47,562 nucleotides of DNA from a virus, in the IMG/VR virus record IMGVR_UViG_3300042320_001198, positions 1-47,562 of that record, one strand, 5' to 3'. Every line of letters starts with the position of its first letter. Positions within the stretch are counted from its first letter, which is position 1. The translations under genes were made by a program, and so were the position numbers. Under the pieces are notes generated by a model. That model was not told where the DNA came from. It did not search any database and was given only the letters and a program-made list of their open reading frames with translations. Positions 22,701-30,801 of this stretch are shown here, one piece after another.

Positions 22701-25623
22701 CAACTGCGGCCCCAGCTGCTGCCACTCCCGCGCCCGCCACGATGCCGGCAGGACCGCCAGAGAACGCCAGCCCCCCAGCCAGGGCCCCAATGGCGCCCTG
22801 CGCACCACCGCCACTGGCCAGGGTGCCCAGGGCGCTGCCGATTGCCTCGCGGCCAATTCCTTGCCGCTGCATATCCTGCTGTTTTCGCTGGGTTGCGGTC
22901 AGCTTGGCCAGCTTCTCATCGAGCTGCTGCACCTGCGCCGTCGCCCTGGCATAGGCCGGTGCTGCTGGATTCACCGCGACCCGGAGCGCTTCCCAGGCGC
23001 TGCGTTGCCGCTGCAGGCTGCTGACGCTGCCGTTGCTTGCCGCCGTCACCCGATCGATGGTGATGAACAGCTCGGCAAGGGCGCCCCGTGTGCGCTGGCT
23101 GGCTTGCGCGGTGGCATTGCTGGCCACGCCGAATTGAGGGCCGGCGTAGTCGCTGGCGCCACCGAACGCGGCACGGCGAGAGCGATCGACGCCCATGATC
23201 AATGGCCGCTCGCCGCCGCCAGCGGCAATGGCTGCCCTGGCACCGCCGCCAAAGCCGCGGCTATCAATTGCGCCTTGGAAGGCGGTCTGCCCTGCTGCTG
23301 GGAGGGCCAGCGTGCGAGCTGGGGCCCCAGCAAATGCCGGTGTGTATCGTGCCCGCGCCAGCAGGCCGGCCTCCAGTGCAGCCGCTGCGGCCTGCTGGGA
23401 TGCAGCGATCTGATCGAGCTGCCGATCCAAGGCCTTCAGCTGGTCGGCCGCTCGCGCAAAAACTGGCGCTGCTGGGTTGACCGCGTTTTGCAGCGCAGCC
23501 CATGCCGTTCGCTGTTGGTTGATGCTGCCGATGCTGCCATTGCTGGCAGCTGTAACCCGGTCGATCTGCAGGTACAGCTCAGCCAGGGCGCCACGGGTGC
23601 GCTGGGCGGCATCCTGTTGTTGCCGCAACACCGCATCAGATCGGCTGGCCATCACCTGGCCGATGTCGTCGCGGGTGCCGGCGGTTTCGAAGCTGCCGCC
23701 TCGCAGTCGCCGCATGCCGTCACCGACGCCAAAGCCCGCGGCATCGACGCGACCTTGGAAGCTGGTCTGCCCGGCTGCCGGGAGGGCCAGCGTGCGCGAT
23801 GGCGGGAACGCTGCAGCAGCCCGAGCCGCAAGCGCCGCCTGCCGCTCTGCCTCGGCAGTCGCTTTTACCGCAGCCGTGAGCTGTTGCTGAGCCTCCAGCC
23901 GATCGCGGACGCCCTGCACCAGCGCCTTCTGCTCACCCTTGATCCGGTTGATCTCCCGCTCAGCCGACACCACGGCATTGGCTGCTCGACGGGCCTCCGC
24001 CGAATCGCTGGGCACCTCGCCCAACCGCTGCAGGTTGCGATCCCTCAGCTCTTGCTGGGCCTCCAATCGAGCGTTGGGCACCTTGTCGTAGATGCGCACC
24101 AGATCGCTCAAAACCTTCTGGGCGCCGTCGCTGATGCCACGGAATGAGGCCTCTAGATCGGCCTGCGCTGCATCGGCCTGGCGACTCAGAACCTGATAGA
24201 CCCCAGCAATTGCCAGCGATGCCACGCCGGCCGCAGCCGACGCTTCAGGCCCGATAGCGCTGATGGCGTTGCCAATGGCCTCGAATGGCCCAGATAGCGC
24301 CGTCAGTTTGGCTTGGGCAGCGGTGAGAGATGCCGACCACTGGCCCACGCTGTTGGCCGCTGCTGCCGCCGGTTCTGATAGCAGGCCGCCCAGGGGTTTC
24401 AACACCCCAGGCATTGCTGCGGCCTTGGCCGCAATCGCATCGAGGCTGTTGGCCAAGCCCTGTGCGCCGCCGGCCATGCCGCCCAGGCCCGATGCCATCC
24501 CCATGCCGGCGGCACCGGCAACACCAGATGCTGCCAGCCCTTCACCGGTGAGCACCACCCGGCCCATCATTGAGCGGGCTAGGTCCTGGCGCATCGCCAC
24601 AATGTTTTGCACGGCGCCGACCGTGCCCCGCGCCACGTTGCCAGGGGTGACCTGGAGGCCCTTGCTCAGATCGAGGCTGGCGGCCTTCTGGCGCAGTGCG
24701 TCGATCTCGCGGCCAACCCGTCGGTAGGCGTCGCCGGCCTCACCTAGCGTCGCCTGCAGCAGGGTGACCTGACGCGACTGCTGAGCGACGGATTCACCTG
24801 CGGCCTTTGAAAATAATTTCCAGCCGCGAATCCCAGGCTCCCAGGCCAGCCCGATCTGTACCGCGCGATCTTTGAGTTTGTCTAGTTCTGCCGTGTGCTG
24901 GCGAATATCGCCACCACCTCGCCGCATCAATTCTATAAATTCCCGCTGCTCCTGAATTTGCTGACCCAGTGAGTCAGCGTGCGCCTGCCCAGCTGCAGCA
25001 GCGCGTTTCAGGTTGTTGGCATTATTGCTAGATTCAATATCTGCGGCTTTGGTAATCGCCGTAAGCCGCTGAATATCGCTGCTCAGTGCATTAAAGGTGC
25101 TGCCGTTAATCTCCGCTTGGCTGCGTAGATTCTTTAGCGCAGTGAGCTGCAGATTTATGGAGCGCTCAGATTGAGTATTGGCGGCACCATATTGCAAAAC
25201 GCTTTCGCGTAATTTTGCTAGTTGCGCTTCGGCCGGCTGCAGGAAATCTTGCAGCTTGCGAATGCTAGCGGCGCCTTTCACCGCCGATCCGCTCAGCCCA
25301 TCAAAGGCGCCGGTGCTCTGGCCCTTGATCCGCTGAAAATCAGCACCCAGGGCCTTGGCCTCGCCGCCCATCCGCCGCATCTCAGCAGCGCCGGCCTGGG
25401 CACCGGTGCGCAAGGCCTGGAGCGCTACCGCCTGACTCCTGGCTGCTGCGCCGGCTCGCGCCGATTCATTGGCGGCCCGGCTGGCTTCCTGCGCCGCCTG
25501 CTGTAGGCCGGTGCTGGCATTTTTGGCCGAGCTTTCGACCCCCTGCAACCCTTCGCCCAGCGTCTTGATCTCATTGACGCCAGCAACCTGGGCCGAGATC
25601 CTCAGGATTGCGTCTTGACTCAC
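19786..25623 (-). CDS. Tail tape measure protein with lysozyme-like domain
   Basis: 1945 aa, setting tail length. Residues 1-330 are coiled-coil. Around 560-960 a ~160-residue module is duplicated (ARTLALPAAGQT-FQG at ~609 and ~769, with TRGALAEL-IDRVTAASNGS following each). A TP901-type core spans ~990-1275 (ADKAAKVVDQMVQTQNDGKIVVDQYAQSIGRLAPSF). A Gly/Pro-rich linker is followed at ~1427-1575 by a transglycosylase/lysozyme-like domain with a candidate catalytic Glu in IISFETGGTFNPG. The lambda-H C-terminal domain lies at ~1690-1810 (ENSLVSLATTGSGNFRAFAASVLEDTSRMIVRQF). The wall-cutting domain would help DNA entry. Confidence 0.93.
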   Translation of the reverse strand: MSQDAILRISAQVAGVNEIKTLGEGLQGVESSAKNASTGLQQAAQEASRAANESARAGAAARSQAVALQALRTGAQAGAAEMRRMGGEAKALGADFQRIKGQSTGAFDGLSGSAVKGAASIRKLQDFLQPAEAQLAKLRESVLQYGAANTQSERSINLQLTALKNLRSQAEINGSTFNALSSDIQRLTAITKAADIESSNNANNLKRAAAAGQAHADSLGQQIQEQREFIELMRRGGGDIRQHTAELDKLKDRAVQIGLAWEPGIRGWKLFSKAAGESVAQQSRQVTLLQATLGEAGDAYRRVGREIDALRQKAASLDLSKGLQVTPGNVARGTVGAVQNIVAMRQDLARSMMGRVVLTGEGLAASGVAGAAGMGMASGLGGMAGGAQGLANSLDAIAAKAAAMPGVLKPLGGLLSEPAAAAANSVGQWSASLTAAQAKLTALSGPFEAIGNAISAIGPEASAAAGVASLAIAGVYQVLSRQADAAQADLEASFRGISDGAQKVLSDLVRIYDKVPNARLEAQQELRDRNLQRLGEVPSDSAEARRAANAVVSAEREINRIKGEQKALVQGVRDRLEAQQQLTAAVKATAEAERQAALAARAAAAFPPSRTLALPAAGQTSFQGRVDAAGFGVGDGMRRLRGGSFETAGTRDDIGQVMASRSDAVLRQQQDAAQRTRGALAELYLQIDRVTAASNGSIGSINQQRTAWAALQNAVNPAAPVFARAADQLKALDRQLDQIAASQQAAAAALEAGLLARARYTPAFAGAPARTLALPAAGQTAFQGAIDSRGFGGGARAAIAAGGGERPLIMGVDRSRRAAFGGASDYAGPQFGVASNATAQASQRTRGALAELFITIDRVTAASNGSVSSLQRQRSAWEALRVAVNPAAPAYARATAQVQQLDEKLAKLTATQRKQQDMQRQGIGREAIGSALGTLASGGGAQGAIGALAGGLAFSGGPAGIVAGAGVAAAGAAVASSTRSALDEYASLRRVRTLTADSDALMAKIRELTVAQGNLSNSAEAGAAAYEILSSGFSKTDDVIKILKASTLGATGGFSDIKTVADGATSIMNSFNLSADKAAKVVDQMVQTQNDGKIVVDQYAQSIGRLAPSFAVAGLSVEEMNAAISALTAKGAPVETTMSGLNQTIKSIIKPTEEAKKLAAALGIEFSVAGLQAKGLGGFLQDVMVKTKGSASALGVLFSDIDGFKAVVSLTNDGLKGYNKSLQNMDTLTGQAAKAAKQAVDPVKQFSNAWKDFSANAGRAYLPALVKTLELMTKIIQADQQWRRLTDVGSMLDKPAEPKGVPYKPGSPIITKGFTYLSPYSVAGVAGQFDPNTGALLKPTMPSVKGGQVDPNWADFVTRQQQGGGIRGNRMYAGTKPDDPAMRALVEKTVGSGAGSGAGSGPGGGPGGVGGGGGPGTSTSFQPSSKARALISAAGKLGVSPLDLATIISFETGGTFNPGKWGGSDNNYLGLIQMGGPERKKYGAHAGQSFEEQVQGPVVKFFQDRFKGRGMSTQGADLLTLYRTVLGGNPTASLTRTDGNGVTPTSGVARMGPHRQQVLRMFFGGSMENVGYDLAQAGANQVQGAEEAAALQKTRADQLASARELLATNQGLLRIAEATGPAAKALAEFEAERAERARRYAELLKGVNGNPDAQAAYNAAQAAESGRAELTYREDLKRITAEQLDLDRQRLENVFAMGDAIREYQSRDSAGAGLSQGMKQYGESIGNVRDAIASLTVNSMGGLENSLVSLATTGSGNFRAFAASVLEDTSRMIVRQFVLKSIMQVLGFLSPSAAMPTMSQSFTGNYGLSTGFPQAPAFSPGIGSVGNWALPPAGMTNLPRFAGGGFTGNGARSGGLDGRGGFMAMLHPQETVVDHAQGDSGATRSTQVNIAVHVHPNGNVTSNSDGSGDAKTLGNDLARMLVPMVGPMVDRQLQRHMERGGLLNR

Positions 25624-25625
25624 GA

Positions 25626-25868
25626 CTAGGCCTCCTGTGCGCGAAGAGCAGTGAGCGCGGCATGCTCCATCACCCGCAACCGCTCCACCATGGCCCGGTG
25701 GTCAGGCACCTCGTAGAGCTCAAACAGCTTGCCTGGGCCCAGATAGGTATTGAGGTCGAGGCATTCTCGACCGTTCATACTGAATTGCCACTGCCCTCGA
25801 CAGAACATCATCACGGCCTCCCAGTTGGCGGGGAGCACCGGATAATCAATGGCTGCAGGCTCGGGCAT
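25626..25868 (-). CDS. Tail chaperone T frame (DUF1799-like), made as GT fusion
   Basis: 80 aa from its own ATG, with LPANWEAVMMFCRGQWQFSMNGRECLDLNTYLG resembling DUF1799, the lambda T-like tail chaperone region. The same frame is open upstream to the slippery site at 25979-25973. A -1 shift from G would therefore give a 246-aa GT fusion: 131 residues of G, then 35 linking residues starting LLGAAEYW, then this domain. Translation from the internal ATG is possible but not needed. GT contacts the tape measure during tail assembly. Confidence 0.8.
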   Translation of the reverse strand: MPEPAAIDYPVLPANWEAVMMFCRGQWQFSMNGRECLDLNTYLGPGKLFELYEVPDHRAMVERLRVMEHAALTALRAQEA

Positions 25869-25879
25869 GGCGGGGAGTG

Positions 25880-26365
25880 CTACACCGAAGGCTGCGGCGG
25901 CGGCGATGGCGTCGGGAGAGTAAGGGGCTTTTCGCTTACCGCCGGTTGCCCAGTATTCAGCGGCGCCGAGTAGTTTTTTTCTTCGCCTTCAGTGTCGAGG
26001 CTTTCGATCCATCTGTCGATAATGGCCCGCAAAGCGCCTTTAATGCTGAGCACTCTGTTCCGAGCAACTTCATCAAATAGCACGGAATTGCCCCCAGGCT
26101 CAACGATGTCATCCCAGCCGCCCAGGATGATGTCAACTATCTGCCGATCGGTTCGGGGCTCCCTGGTTTTTTCGTCTTCTGTTAGCTCATCTTGCTGCCC
26201 AGCGGCCCGCCAGAAATCAACGAATACATCCCTGATTTGCTGTACGTCCAATCTATGAAACCGCGCCGTAAATTTGATCTCTACTGGCGTGCTGGGGCTG
26301 TCGCCCGCCACTTTCCAGCTCACCTCGCGCGGGTAGGTGGGAGACAGGTCAAGAACAAAGGTCAT
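25880..26365 (-). CDS. Tail assembly chaperone G
   Basis: 161 aa, directly after the tail tube gene. The body (VEIKFTARFHRLDVQQIRDVFVDFWRAAGQQDELTEDEKTREPRTDRQIVDIILGGWDDI) fits siphophage tail assembly chaperones, and the zero-frame end is a short Pro-rich tail (LPTPSPPPQPSV). A programmed -1 frameshift at codons AAA-AAC (residues 130-131) produces the longer GT form. Both forms are expected in a fixed ratio and neither is in the finished virion. Confidence 0.85.
   Translation of the reverse strand: MTFVLDLSPTYPREVSWKVAGDSPSTPVEIKFTARFHRLDVQQIRDVFVDFWRAAGQQDELTEDEKTREPRTDRQIVDIILGGWDDIVEPGGNSVLFDEVARNRVLSIKGALRAIIDRWIESLDTEGEEKNYSAPLNTGQPAVSEKPLTLPTPSPPPQPSV
25973..25979 (-). other. Programmed -1 frameshift slippery site A-AAA-AAC
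   Basis: On the minus strand the heptamer is phased as X-XXY-YYZ in the G frame (codons GAA AAA AAC). After a -1 slip the frame reads 35 stop-free codons straight into the T domain. About eight bases downstream, CGCCG and CGGCG can form a stem with a ~16-nt loop that may stimulate slipping. Confidence 0.85.
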
Positions 26366-26413
26366 GGTGGTGGTGAGTGGGGATCGGGCTAGAGAGTCTG
26401 AGCCAGCAGACGC

Positions 26414-27367
26414 TTAGGTAAATGCAAACGTGTGGCCATCGTTGCCTGTAGTGCTGGGAAGCAAAATGCCCGGCACCGTCATCATTACCACCCCGTTGTC
26501 GCTGCTATAAGAAGGAATCAGCGTCTTGGCCCTGGCAGCTGCAAATGCCACGCGGTTGCCGTTGGTAATGCCTTGGGTGACACCGAGGGCCCCAGTGGTA
26601 TTAGTAAGCGCAGCTGCAAATGGGTCGAATACCGATTGCAGCGGGGCCTCGTAGACGGCTTCGAACATCGTGGTCTGCATACCGGTGATCAACACCTCTT
26701 TGGCGCCACCTGGCCGGGAGTTATAAATCGTGTCATTTGTCAACGTCACCCGGAAGCTTTGCAAATACGGAGCGGTATAACCCGCAATGTTTATGTTCAG
26801 CGTATTGCCCAGGGTGACCGGTAGCGCAAGCGGCGCTGTAGTGGAGAATGTATAAGTAGGCAGCGCCGTTGTAACGGGGCCTGCGTAGATTCCAATGCCC
26901 TGGAAGGTAAAGTAGCCCTTATCGTTATTAACCAGCTCAAATGTCACTGAAGAGCCGCGCCAACCGGTGACGGCGTGGCGGGAGCCGTTGTACCAGATGT
27001 GGCAAGTGACGCTAGTAGCGGCGGCGCCAATTGTACTAATCTCGGAATAAGTATTAGACGTGGTGGCTACAGTAGTCAGCGCGTGGCGGGTGGCCTGTAG
27101 CAGTGGGCCATAGCGCGGCGCAGTACCGGCGGCGCCGCTGCCGTTGACCTCCACCTTGAAATTGACCGCGTAATGCTCGCCGACAACCATTTGCCGCTGG
27201 CCGCCCATAAACGGCCGCACCAGGCTCTCGGTGATAACTTCCCCGCGCATCTCGGGGATTACCGGTTCAACGCAAAGAATAGCGTCATTGGCTGTAGGAA
27301 CAGCATCGACGCCATAGGCGGTCTCCAGCTTGACCAGCGCTAGGTTTTCAACTGCAAAATTGGCCAT
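26414..27367 (-). CDS. Major tail tube protein (lambda V-like position)
   Basis: 317 aa. The start MANFAVENLALVKLETAYGVDAVPTANDAILCVEPVIPEMRGEVITESLVRPFMGGQRQMVVGEHYAVNFKVEVNGSG is a common opening of siphophage tail tube proteins. The remainder is beta-rich with Gly/Thr strands. It stacks as hexamers around the tape measure. Its position between U-like and the chaperones confirms the role. Confidence 0.9.
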   Translation of the reverse strand: MANFAVENLALVKLETAYGVDAVPTANDAILCVEPVIPEMRGEVITESLVRPFMGGQRQMVVGEHYAVNFKVEVNGSGAAGTAPRYGPLLQATRHALTTVATTSNTYSEISTIGAAATSVTCHIWYNGSRHAVTGWRGSSVTFELVNNDKGYFTFQGIGIYAGPVTTALPTYTFSTTAPLALPVTLGNTLNINIAGYTAPYLQSFRVTLTNDTIYNSRPGGAKEVLITGMQTTMFEAVYEAPLQSVFDPFAAALTNTTGALGVTQGITNGNRVAFAAARAKTLIPSYSSDNGVVMMTVPGILLPSTTGNDGHTFAFT

Positions 27368-27369
27368 GA

Positions 27370-27537
27370 TTATTTACCGAGGGCTGGGGTGGAGGGCTTG
27401 GTAGGCTTGGTAGGCTCGGGAGCCTCCGCGGGCAACGCAGGCTCTGTGATGAGCGTGCGCTTCCCGGTCGCAGGGTCGAGTTCGTAGCTGCCGCCGTGGC
27501 CAGCAGCAAACATTTCATCTGCAGTCAGGCTAGCCAC
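27370..27537 (-). CDS. Small hypothetical virion-region protein, 55 aa
   Basis: GTG start at 27537, reading MASLTADEMFAAGHGGSYEL, then DPATGKRTLITEPALPAEAPEPTKPTKPSTPALGK. The stop is two bases from the tail tube ATG. GGAG lies close upstream of the GTG. A short folded head with a Pro/Lys-rich tail is often seen in tiny genes of phage morphogenesis blocks. Function unknown. Confidence 0.6.
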   Translation of the reverse strand: MASLTADEMFAAGHGGSYELDPATGKRTLITEPALPAEAPEPTKPTKPSTPALGK

Positions 27538-27547
27538 TCCGATCCCC

Positions 27548-27976
27548 CTAGATAGTTGCGGTCGGGTCGTCGCGCCGGTGGCGGAAACGAACCTCGAACC
27601 TCAGCCTAGCGATTCCGATCTCTCCCACGGCACGATCCCACTCTGTCCCGTCGGGCACGATGTCCCAGGCCAAGCTTCCCAGGGTGCGGGGGCTGGCCAT
27701 CAGCCGCTGACTGATTTCAACGCGGATCGGATCGGCCAATGTGCTGAGCGGCCGGCCTGAGACGCAGATGTCGATGAAGGCCTTCAGCCGGCAGTCCACC
27801 ACGGGCACCGTTCCAGCGCTGCTGATCTCAGCGTCGCAGCTCAGGATCAGGCACGGGCATTCGTCGCGGCTGGGCGGCTCCTCGCGCTCGCGCCAGATCC
27901 TCGTGCCTACCTGCGGCACGCCCTGCAGCAGGGCCTCGACGGCCACCATGATGCGCTCACTGATGCTGCTGGTCAT
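27548..27976 (-). CDS. Tail terminator/completion protein (lambda U-like)
   Basis: 142 aa. The plan SISERIMVAVEALLQGVPQVGTRIWREREEPPSRDECPCLILSC...GIARLRFEVRFRHRRDDPTATI matches tail-completion proteins that end in a strand plus R(T/H)xxxDPT. It would cap the tail tube and join the head. Position just upstream of the tail tube gene agrees with U. Confidence 0.75.
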   Translation of the reverse strand: MTSSISERIMVAVEALLQGVPQVGTRIWREREEPPSRDECPCLILSCDAEISSAGTVPVVDCRLKAFIDICVSGRPLSTLADPIRVEISQRLMASPRTLGSLAWDIVPDGTEWDRAVGEIGIARLRFEVRFRHRRDDPTATI

Positions 27977-28022
27977 GGCCGGCGGCTATAGGGGTCAGGG
28001 TCGAGAGTCCGAGCGCCAGGGG

Positions 28023-28175
28023 TCAGCGCATGCGGCTGTAGGGGAACGCACGACGCGCGGCGCTCAGCACCAGCTGTAACACGCTGTTGCTCCGCAGCCT
28101 GCTCATGCCAATCAGCTCGCTGGTGACAAACAGCGCCAGGCCTGCATACTGCGCATAGTCGCTGGAGATGGTCAT
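28023..28175 (-). CDS. Small hydrophobic protein, 50 aa
   Basis: Reads MTISSDYAQYAGLALFVTSE, then LIGMSRLRSNSVLQLVLSAARRAFPYSRMR. AGAGG lies about eight bases before the ATG. One short hydrophobic stretch and a basic amphipathic end suggest membrane association. I believe similar tiny proteins occur in cyanophage structural blocks, but cannot name a function. A longer reading in another frame (27973-28209) is Arg/Pro-biased and looks like a shadow. Confidence 0.6.
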   Translation of the reverse strand: MTISSDYAQYAGLALFVTSELIGMSRLRSNSVLQLVLSAARRAFPYSRMR

Positions 28176-28221
28176 GGAGTGCCTCTGTCTGGCTACAGGC
28201 TACTGCCAACAGCCGGCCAGC

Positions 28222-28437
28222 TCACAGGCCGCCATCCCTCAGTCGTTCGTCGTGGCGGTCGGCGACCTGCTCCAGTCGGTTGATCTGGCTCTGCTGGTTT
28301 TTTATCACCTCCAGGATCTTGCTCTCGAACGAGCCGAGGCCCCTGGCGATTTTGAACAGCGCCGTGGCGCCAGCGGAGCCCACCCCCAGCAGAGACAGGC
28401 CCAGTGCCGCAAGCGCAATCATGGCATCAACTCCCAT
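28222..28437 (-). CDS. Small membrane protein with coiled coil, holin-like plan
   Basis: 71 aa. Residues 5-30 (AMIALAALGLSLLGVGSAGATALFKIA) form one membrane segment, followed by a charged helix SFESKILEVIKNQQSQINRLEQVADRHDERLRDGG with heptad character. A single N-terminal membrane helix plus cytoplasmic coiled coil resembles XhlA-type or class III holin-associated proteins, but the location inside the head-tail genes leaves this open. Confidence 0.6.
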   Translation of the reverse strand: MGVDAMIALAALGLSLLGVGSAGATALFKIARGLGSFESKILEVIKNQQSQINRLEQVADRHDERLRDGGL

Positions 28438-28441
28438 GGCC

Positions 28442-28816
28442 TCAGGCTAGCGAGTCTGAGGCTGACTCACCATCGCCGGGTTCCGGATTCAGCTCGGGCA
28501 GTCGAACAATGGTGGCCGTGCCGTCAAGGTGCAATGTGACATCCCAGGGGGCCATCAGCTGCAATCGGTCGGCAGTGCAGCCTGGAGAATATTTTTCCAG
28601 CAACTCGCACAAGTCAGCGGACAGCGCAAACATTCCAGCCGCTGTAATCCCTAACTCCGCGACCGTTGCCGGTGGATCTGCGCATTGCCAAATTTTGTCC
28701 ATACCCATTTGCCATGCGTTCAGCATGGAAGTAAGCGTGCTGAGTGCTATAGTCTGCACTTCTAGCGCGGCTCGTTTTGCCTGGGCATTGCTGCTGAGGG
28801 CTTGAATCGTATTCAT
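28442..28816 (-). CDS. Hypothetical protein, 124 aa
   Basis: A helical N-terminal half (MNTIQALSSNAQAKRAALEVQTIALSTLTSMLNAWQMGMDKIWQ) and a beta C-terminal half (WDVTLHLDGTATIVRLPELNPEPGDGE). Unknown family. It overlaps the upstream 662-aa structural gene by four bases, so it is probably co-expressed and may help that protein fold or attach. Confidence 0.6.
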   Translation of the reverse strand: MNTIQALSSNAQAKRAALEVQTIALSTLTSMLNAWQMGMDKIWQCADPPATVAELGITAAGMFALSADLCELLEKYSPGCTADRLQLMAPWDVTLHLDGTATIVRLPELNPEPGDGESASDSLA

Positions 28817-30801
28817 GGGTTAAAACCTTTCAGAAGTACATAATTTAGGATTGTAGTGCCGCCAGATCCGGCGGTAACGACAATCCCCCGAATAGCCTGG
28901 GTGTGTACGTTGGCGACGGTAACGCTCATCGGCGTTGCCGCGTTTGCCGCAAGCGCATTGCCAATGTTGTACCACGCGGCTGTTGGCGATTGCCAATCGT
29001 CCTCCGTGCCCTGCATTTGAACTACCGGGGCAATGGTGCCGATAGCGTCAGCCCTGATTACCATTTGCAGGTTGCGGCAATCGCCAACAATCAGAGCTGG
29101 CGTCACGGACGAGGCTGTAGTTAGCGATATGGTGCGGTCATAGCGCTGGCGAATAACACCAGGCGCTGCATTAAAGACAAGGCGAACAATTGAGCGCGTG
29201 AGCTGCGTTCCAGTGTTTAGGGTTTGAACGTAGCGCCACCTGTTGCCACCAAGAATCAGCACTGGAGACCTGTACTGGCCATTTGCTGTAATGCGCGGCA
29301 AATCATAAATAACATACCAGGTTGCGCCAGAGTCGCCGGATTGCTCAATCCTAAAATCGGCCCAGGCGTTTGCCCCTGATATGCTGCTTATTGAAATCTC
29401 AACTGCAAAACCAAGCCCCGAACCCGGCGAGATGTTGGCTGAAGTTACGCTGGCGGATATTGTCGCTGAACCAACGTCAGTGGTGGGGGATGTTGTCGCC
29501 AGGGAAAAAACTGAGCCGGACACCGGCACGATTGCTTGGACGCTAGGCGTAAATGATGTTTCACTCCATCGCTGTAGACTAACGTGAACCGTGCCCCCAG
29601 TTGTTGCGGTAGCCAATCGCAATCTAAACCACAACGCGTAAACGCTTGTGTTATAATTACCTACGGCAAACGTCGTAGGAACAGCGCCAGATGTGGCATT
29701 TATTAATTGGGCAGTAAATACGCCAACGCTGAAAGAGCTATCTGGCGCCCACTCTGCCACAACCAGGCCACCTGTGCCTATTGAAAAACACTGCATCGAC
29801 AGCATGCGCGTATTGGCGCAGTCGATTGGGCCGATCAGAGTTGTGTTGACGCTCAGCGGGCCAGGAGTTGCCTGCTGGTAGACCGAATTGATAGGCGCGG
29901 CCGGCGACGCAACAACAGGCAACGCCGTGCCGCCGCTGGCGCCCTGCACCGACAACACATCCCCGCTGGGGGTTCCGGGAACGCCAATAGCTGGCTGTCT
30001 AGCGGCTGTGGCCGCGCCGGTCGGCAGGCTGGGCTCCACCAACAGCCGACCACTGCTCAGCTCGGCCGGGAGCCGATTCAACAGCGCCTGGTAGAGCACC
30101 TGCACTAATCCTGCGAGGCCGCTGGCGCCAGTTGGCAGGGTGGGGGCATCTGTGCCGGTGACGCCCAGCCTGCCGTCAATGCTGCCCAGCGCAGCATTAG
30201 ATGCCGCCTGGTTGGTGGCTGTGGATGCATCAGTCGCCAACGACGGTTCAACCTGCAGCCGCGTGCCGGATAGGGTCAGAATTGGCAGCCTCTCAGTCAG
30301 CTGCACGTTGGTCAGAGGGCCAGAGACCGGCTGAGTTGTCTGCCAAAAAGTCCCTGAAACCGGCTGAGTTGCTGGCCAAAACGTTCCGCTGACTGGCACT
30401 GGCTGAGCCCTCAGCTCAACGTCAGTCAGCGGTCCAGATACGGGCCACCGTCCACCGTCCAGCGGCGGCAATTTGTCGCCGATGCCACCCAGCAAGACAT
30501 TCCCGGCTGCCTGCAGTGCGCTGGTAGCGCCTATTTCGCTGTCATCAATAACAATTTGCAGCGCATCGCCGCTGTTCATTGCTGTGGTGACGATCTCAAG
30601 CGTTAAAACGCCTGTGGTCGCGTTATATGCGCCGCCACGCCCCGACTGTACGGGCAGATAAAGATAAATCTCATTAGAAGTATTGACAATGCTGACAATC
30701 TGTGCCTGATGCGTTGGCCTCGTAGATCCCGCTGCAAACGTCACCGTTCCAGCCGTTGGGCTAAACGTAAACAACGATGGGTCGAGCGGTGGCTTGCGCA
30801 T
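28813..30801 (-). CDS. Virion structural protein, possible head fibre
   Basis: 662 aa. The beta-rich N-terminus (FTFSPTAGTVTFAAGSTRPTHQAQIVSIVNTSNEIYLYLP) precedes imperfect repeats VPVSGTFWPATQ / PVSGTFWQTTQ / PVSGPLTNVQL and Pro/Gly/Thr-rich segments, then a large beta-sandwich-like C-terminus. Such repeats are common in phage decoration and fibre proteins. It lies between FII-like and U-like genes, a place where lambda has no fibre, so a neck or head fibre is a reasonable guess. It shares one base with the FII-like stop. Confidence 0.65.
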   Translation of the reverse strand: MRKPPLDPSLFTFSPTAGTVTFAAGSTRPTHQAQIVSIVNTSNEIYLYLPVQSGRGGAYNATTGVLTLEIVTTAMNSGDALQIVIDDSEIGATSALQAAGNVLLGGIGDKLPPLDGGRWPVSGPLTDVELRAQPVPVSGTFWPATQPVSGTFWQTTQPVSGPLTNVQLTERLPILTLSGTRLQVEPSLATDASTATNQAASNAALGSIDGRLGVTGTDAPTLPTGASGLAGLVQVLYQALLNRLPAELSSGRLLVEPSLPTGAATAARQPAIGVPGTPSGDVLSVQGASGGTALPVVASPAAPINSVYQQATPGPLSVNTTLIGPIDCANTRMLSMQCFSIGTGGLVVAEWAPDSSFSVGVFTAQLINATSGAVPTTFAVGNYNTSVYALWFRLRLATATTGGTVHVSLQRWSETSFTPSVQAIVPVSGSVFSLATTSPTTDVGSATISASVTSANISPGSGLGFAVEISISSISGANAWADFRIEQSGDSGATWYVIYDLPRITANGQYRSPVLILGGNRWRYVQTLNTGTQLTRSIVRLVFNAAPGVIRQRYDRTISLTTASSVTPALIVGDCRNLQMVIRADAIGTIAPVVQMQGTEDDWQSPTAAWYNIGNALAANAATPMSVTVANVHTQAIRGIVVTAGSGGTTILNYVLLKGFNP

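Noticed and set aside
22861-24147. 428-residue open frame on the plus strand
   Set aside because: Lies wholly antisense to the tape measure gene, is Arg/Cys/His-biased and has no recognisable fold; a by-product of GC-rich codons on the other strand.
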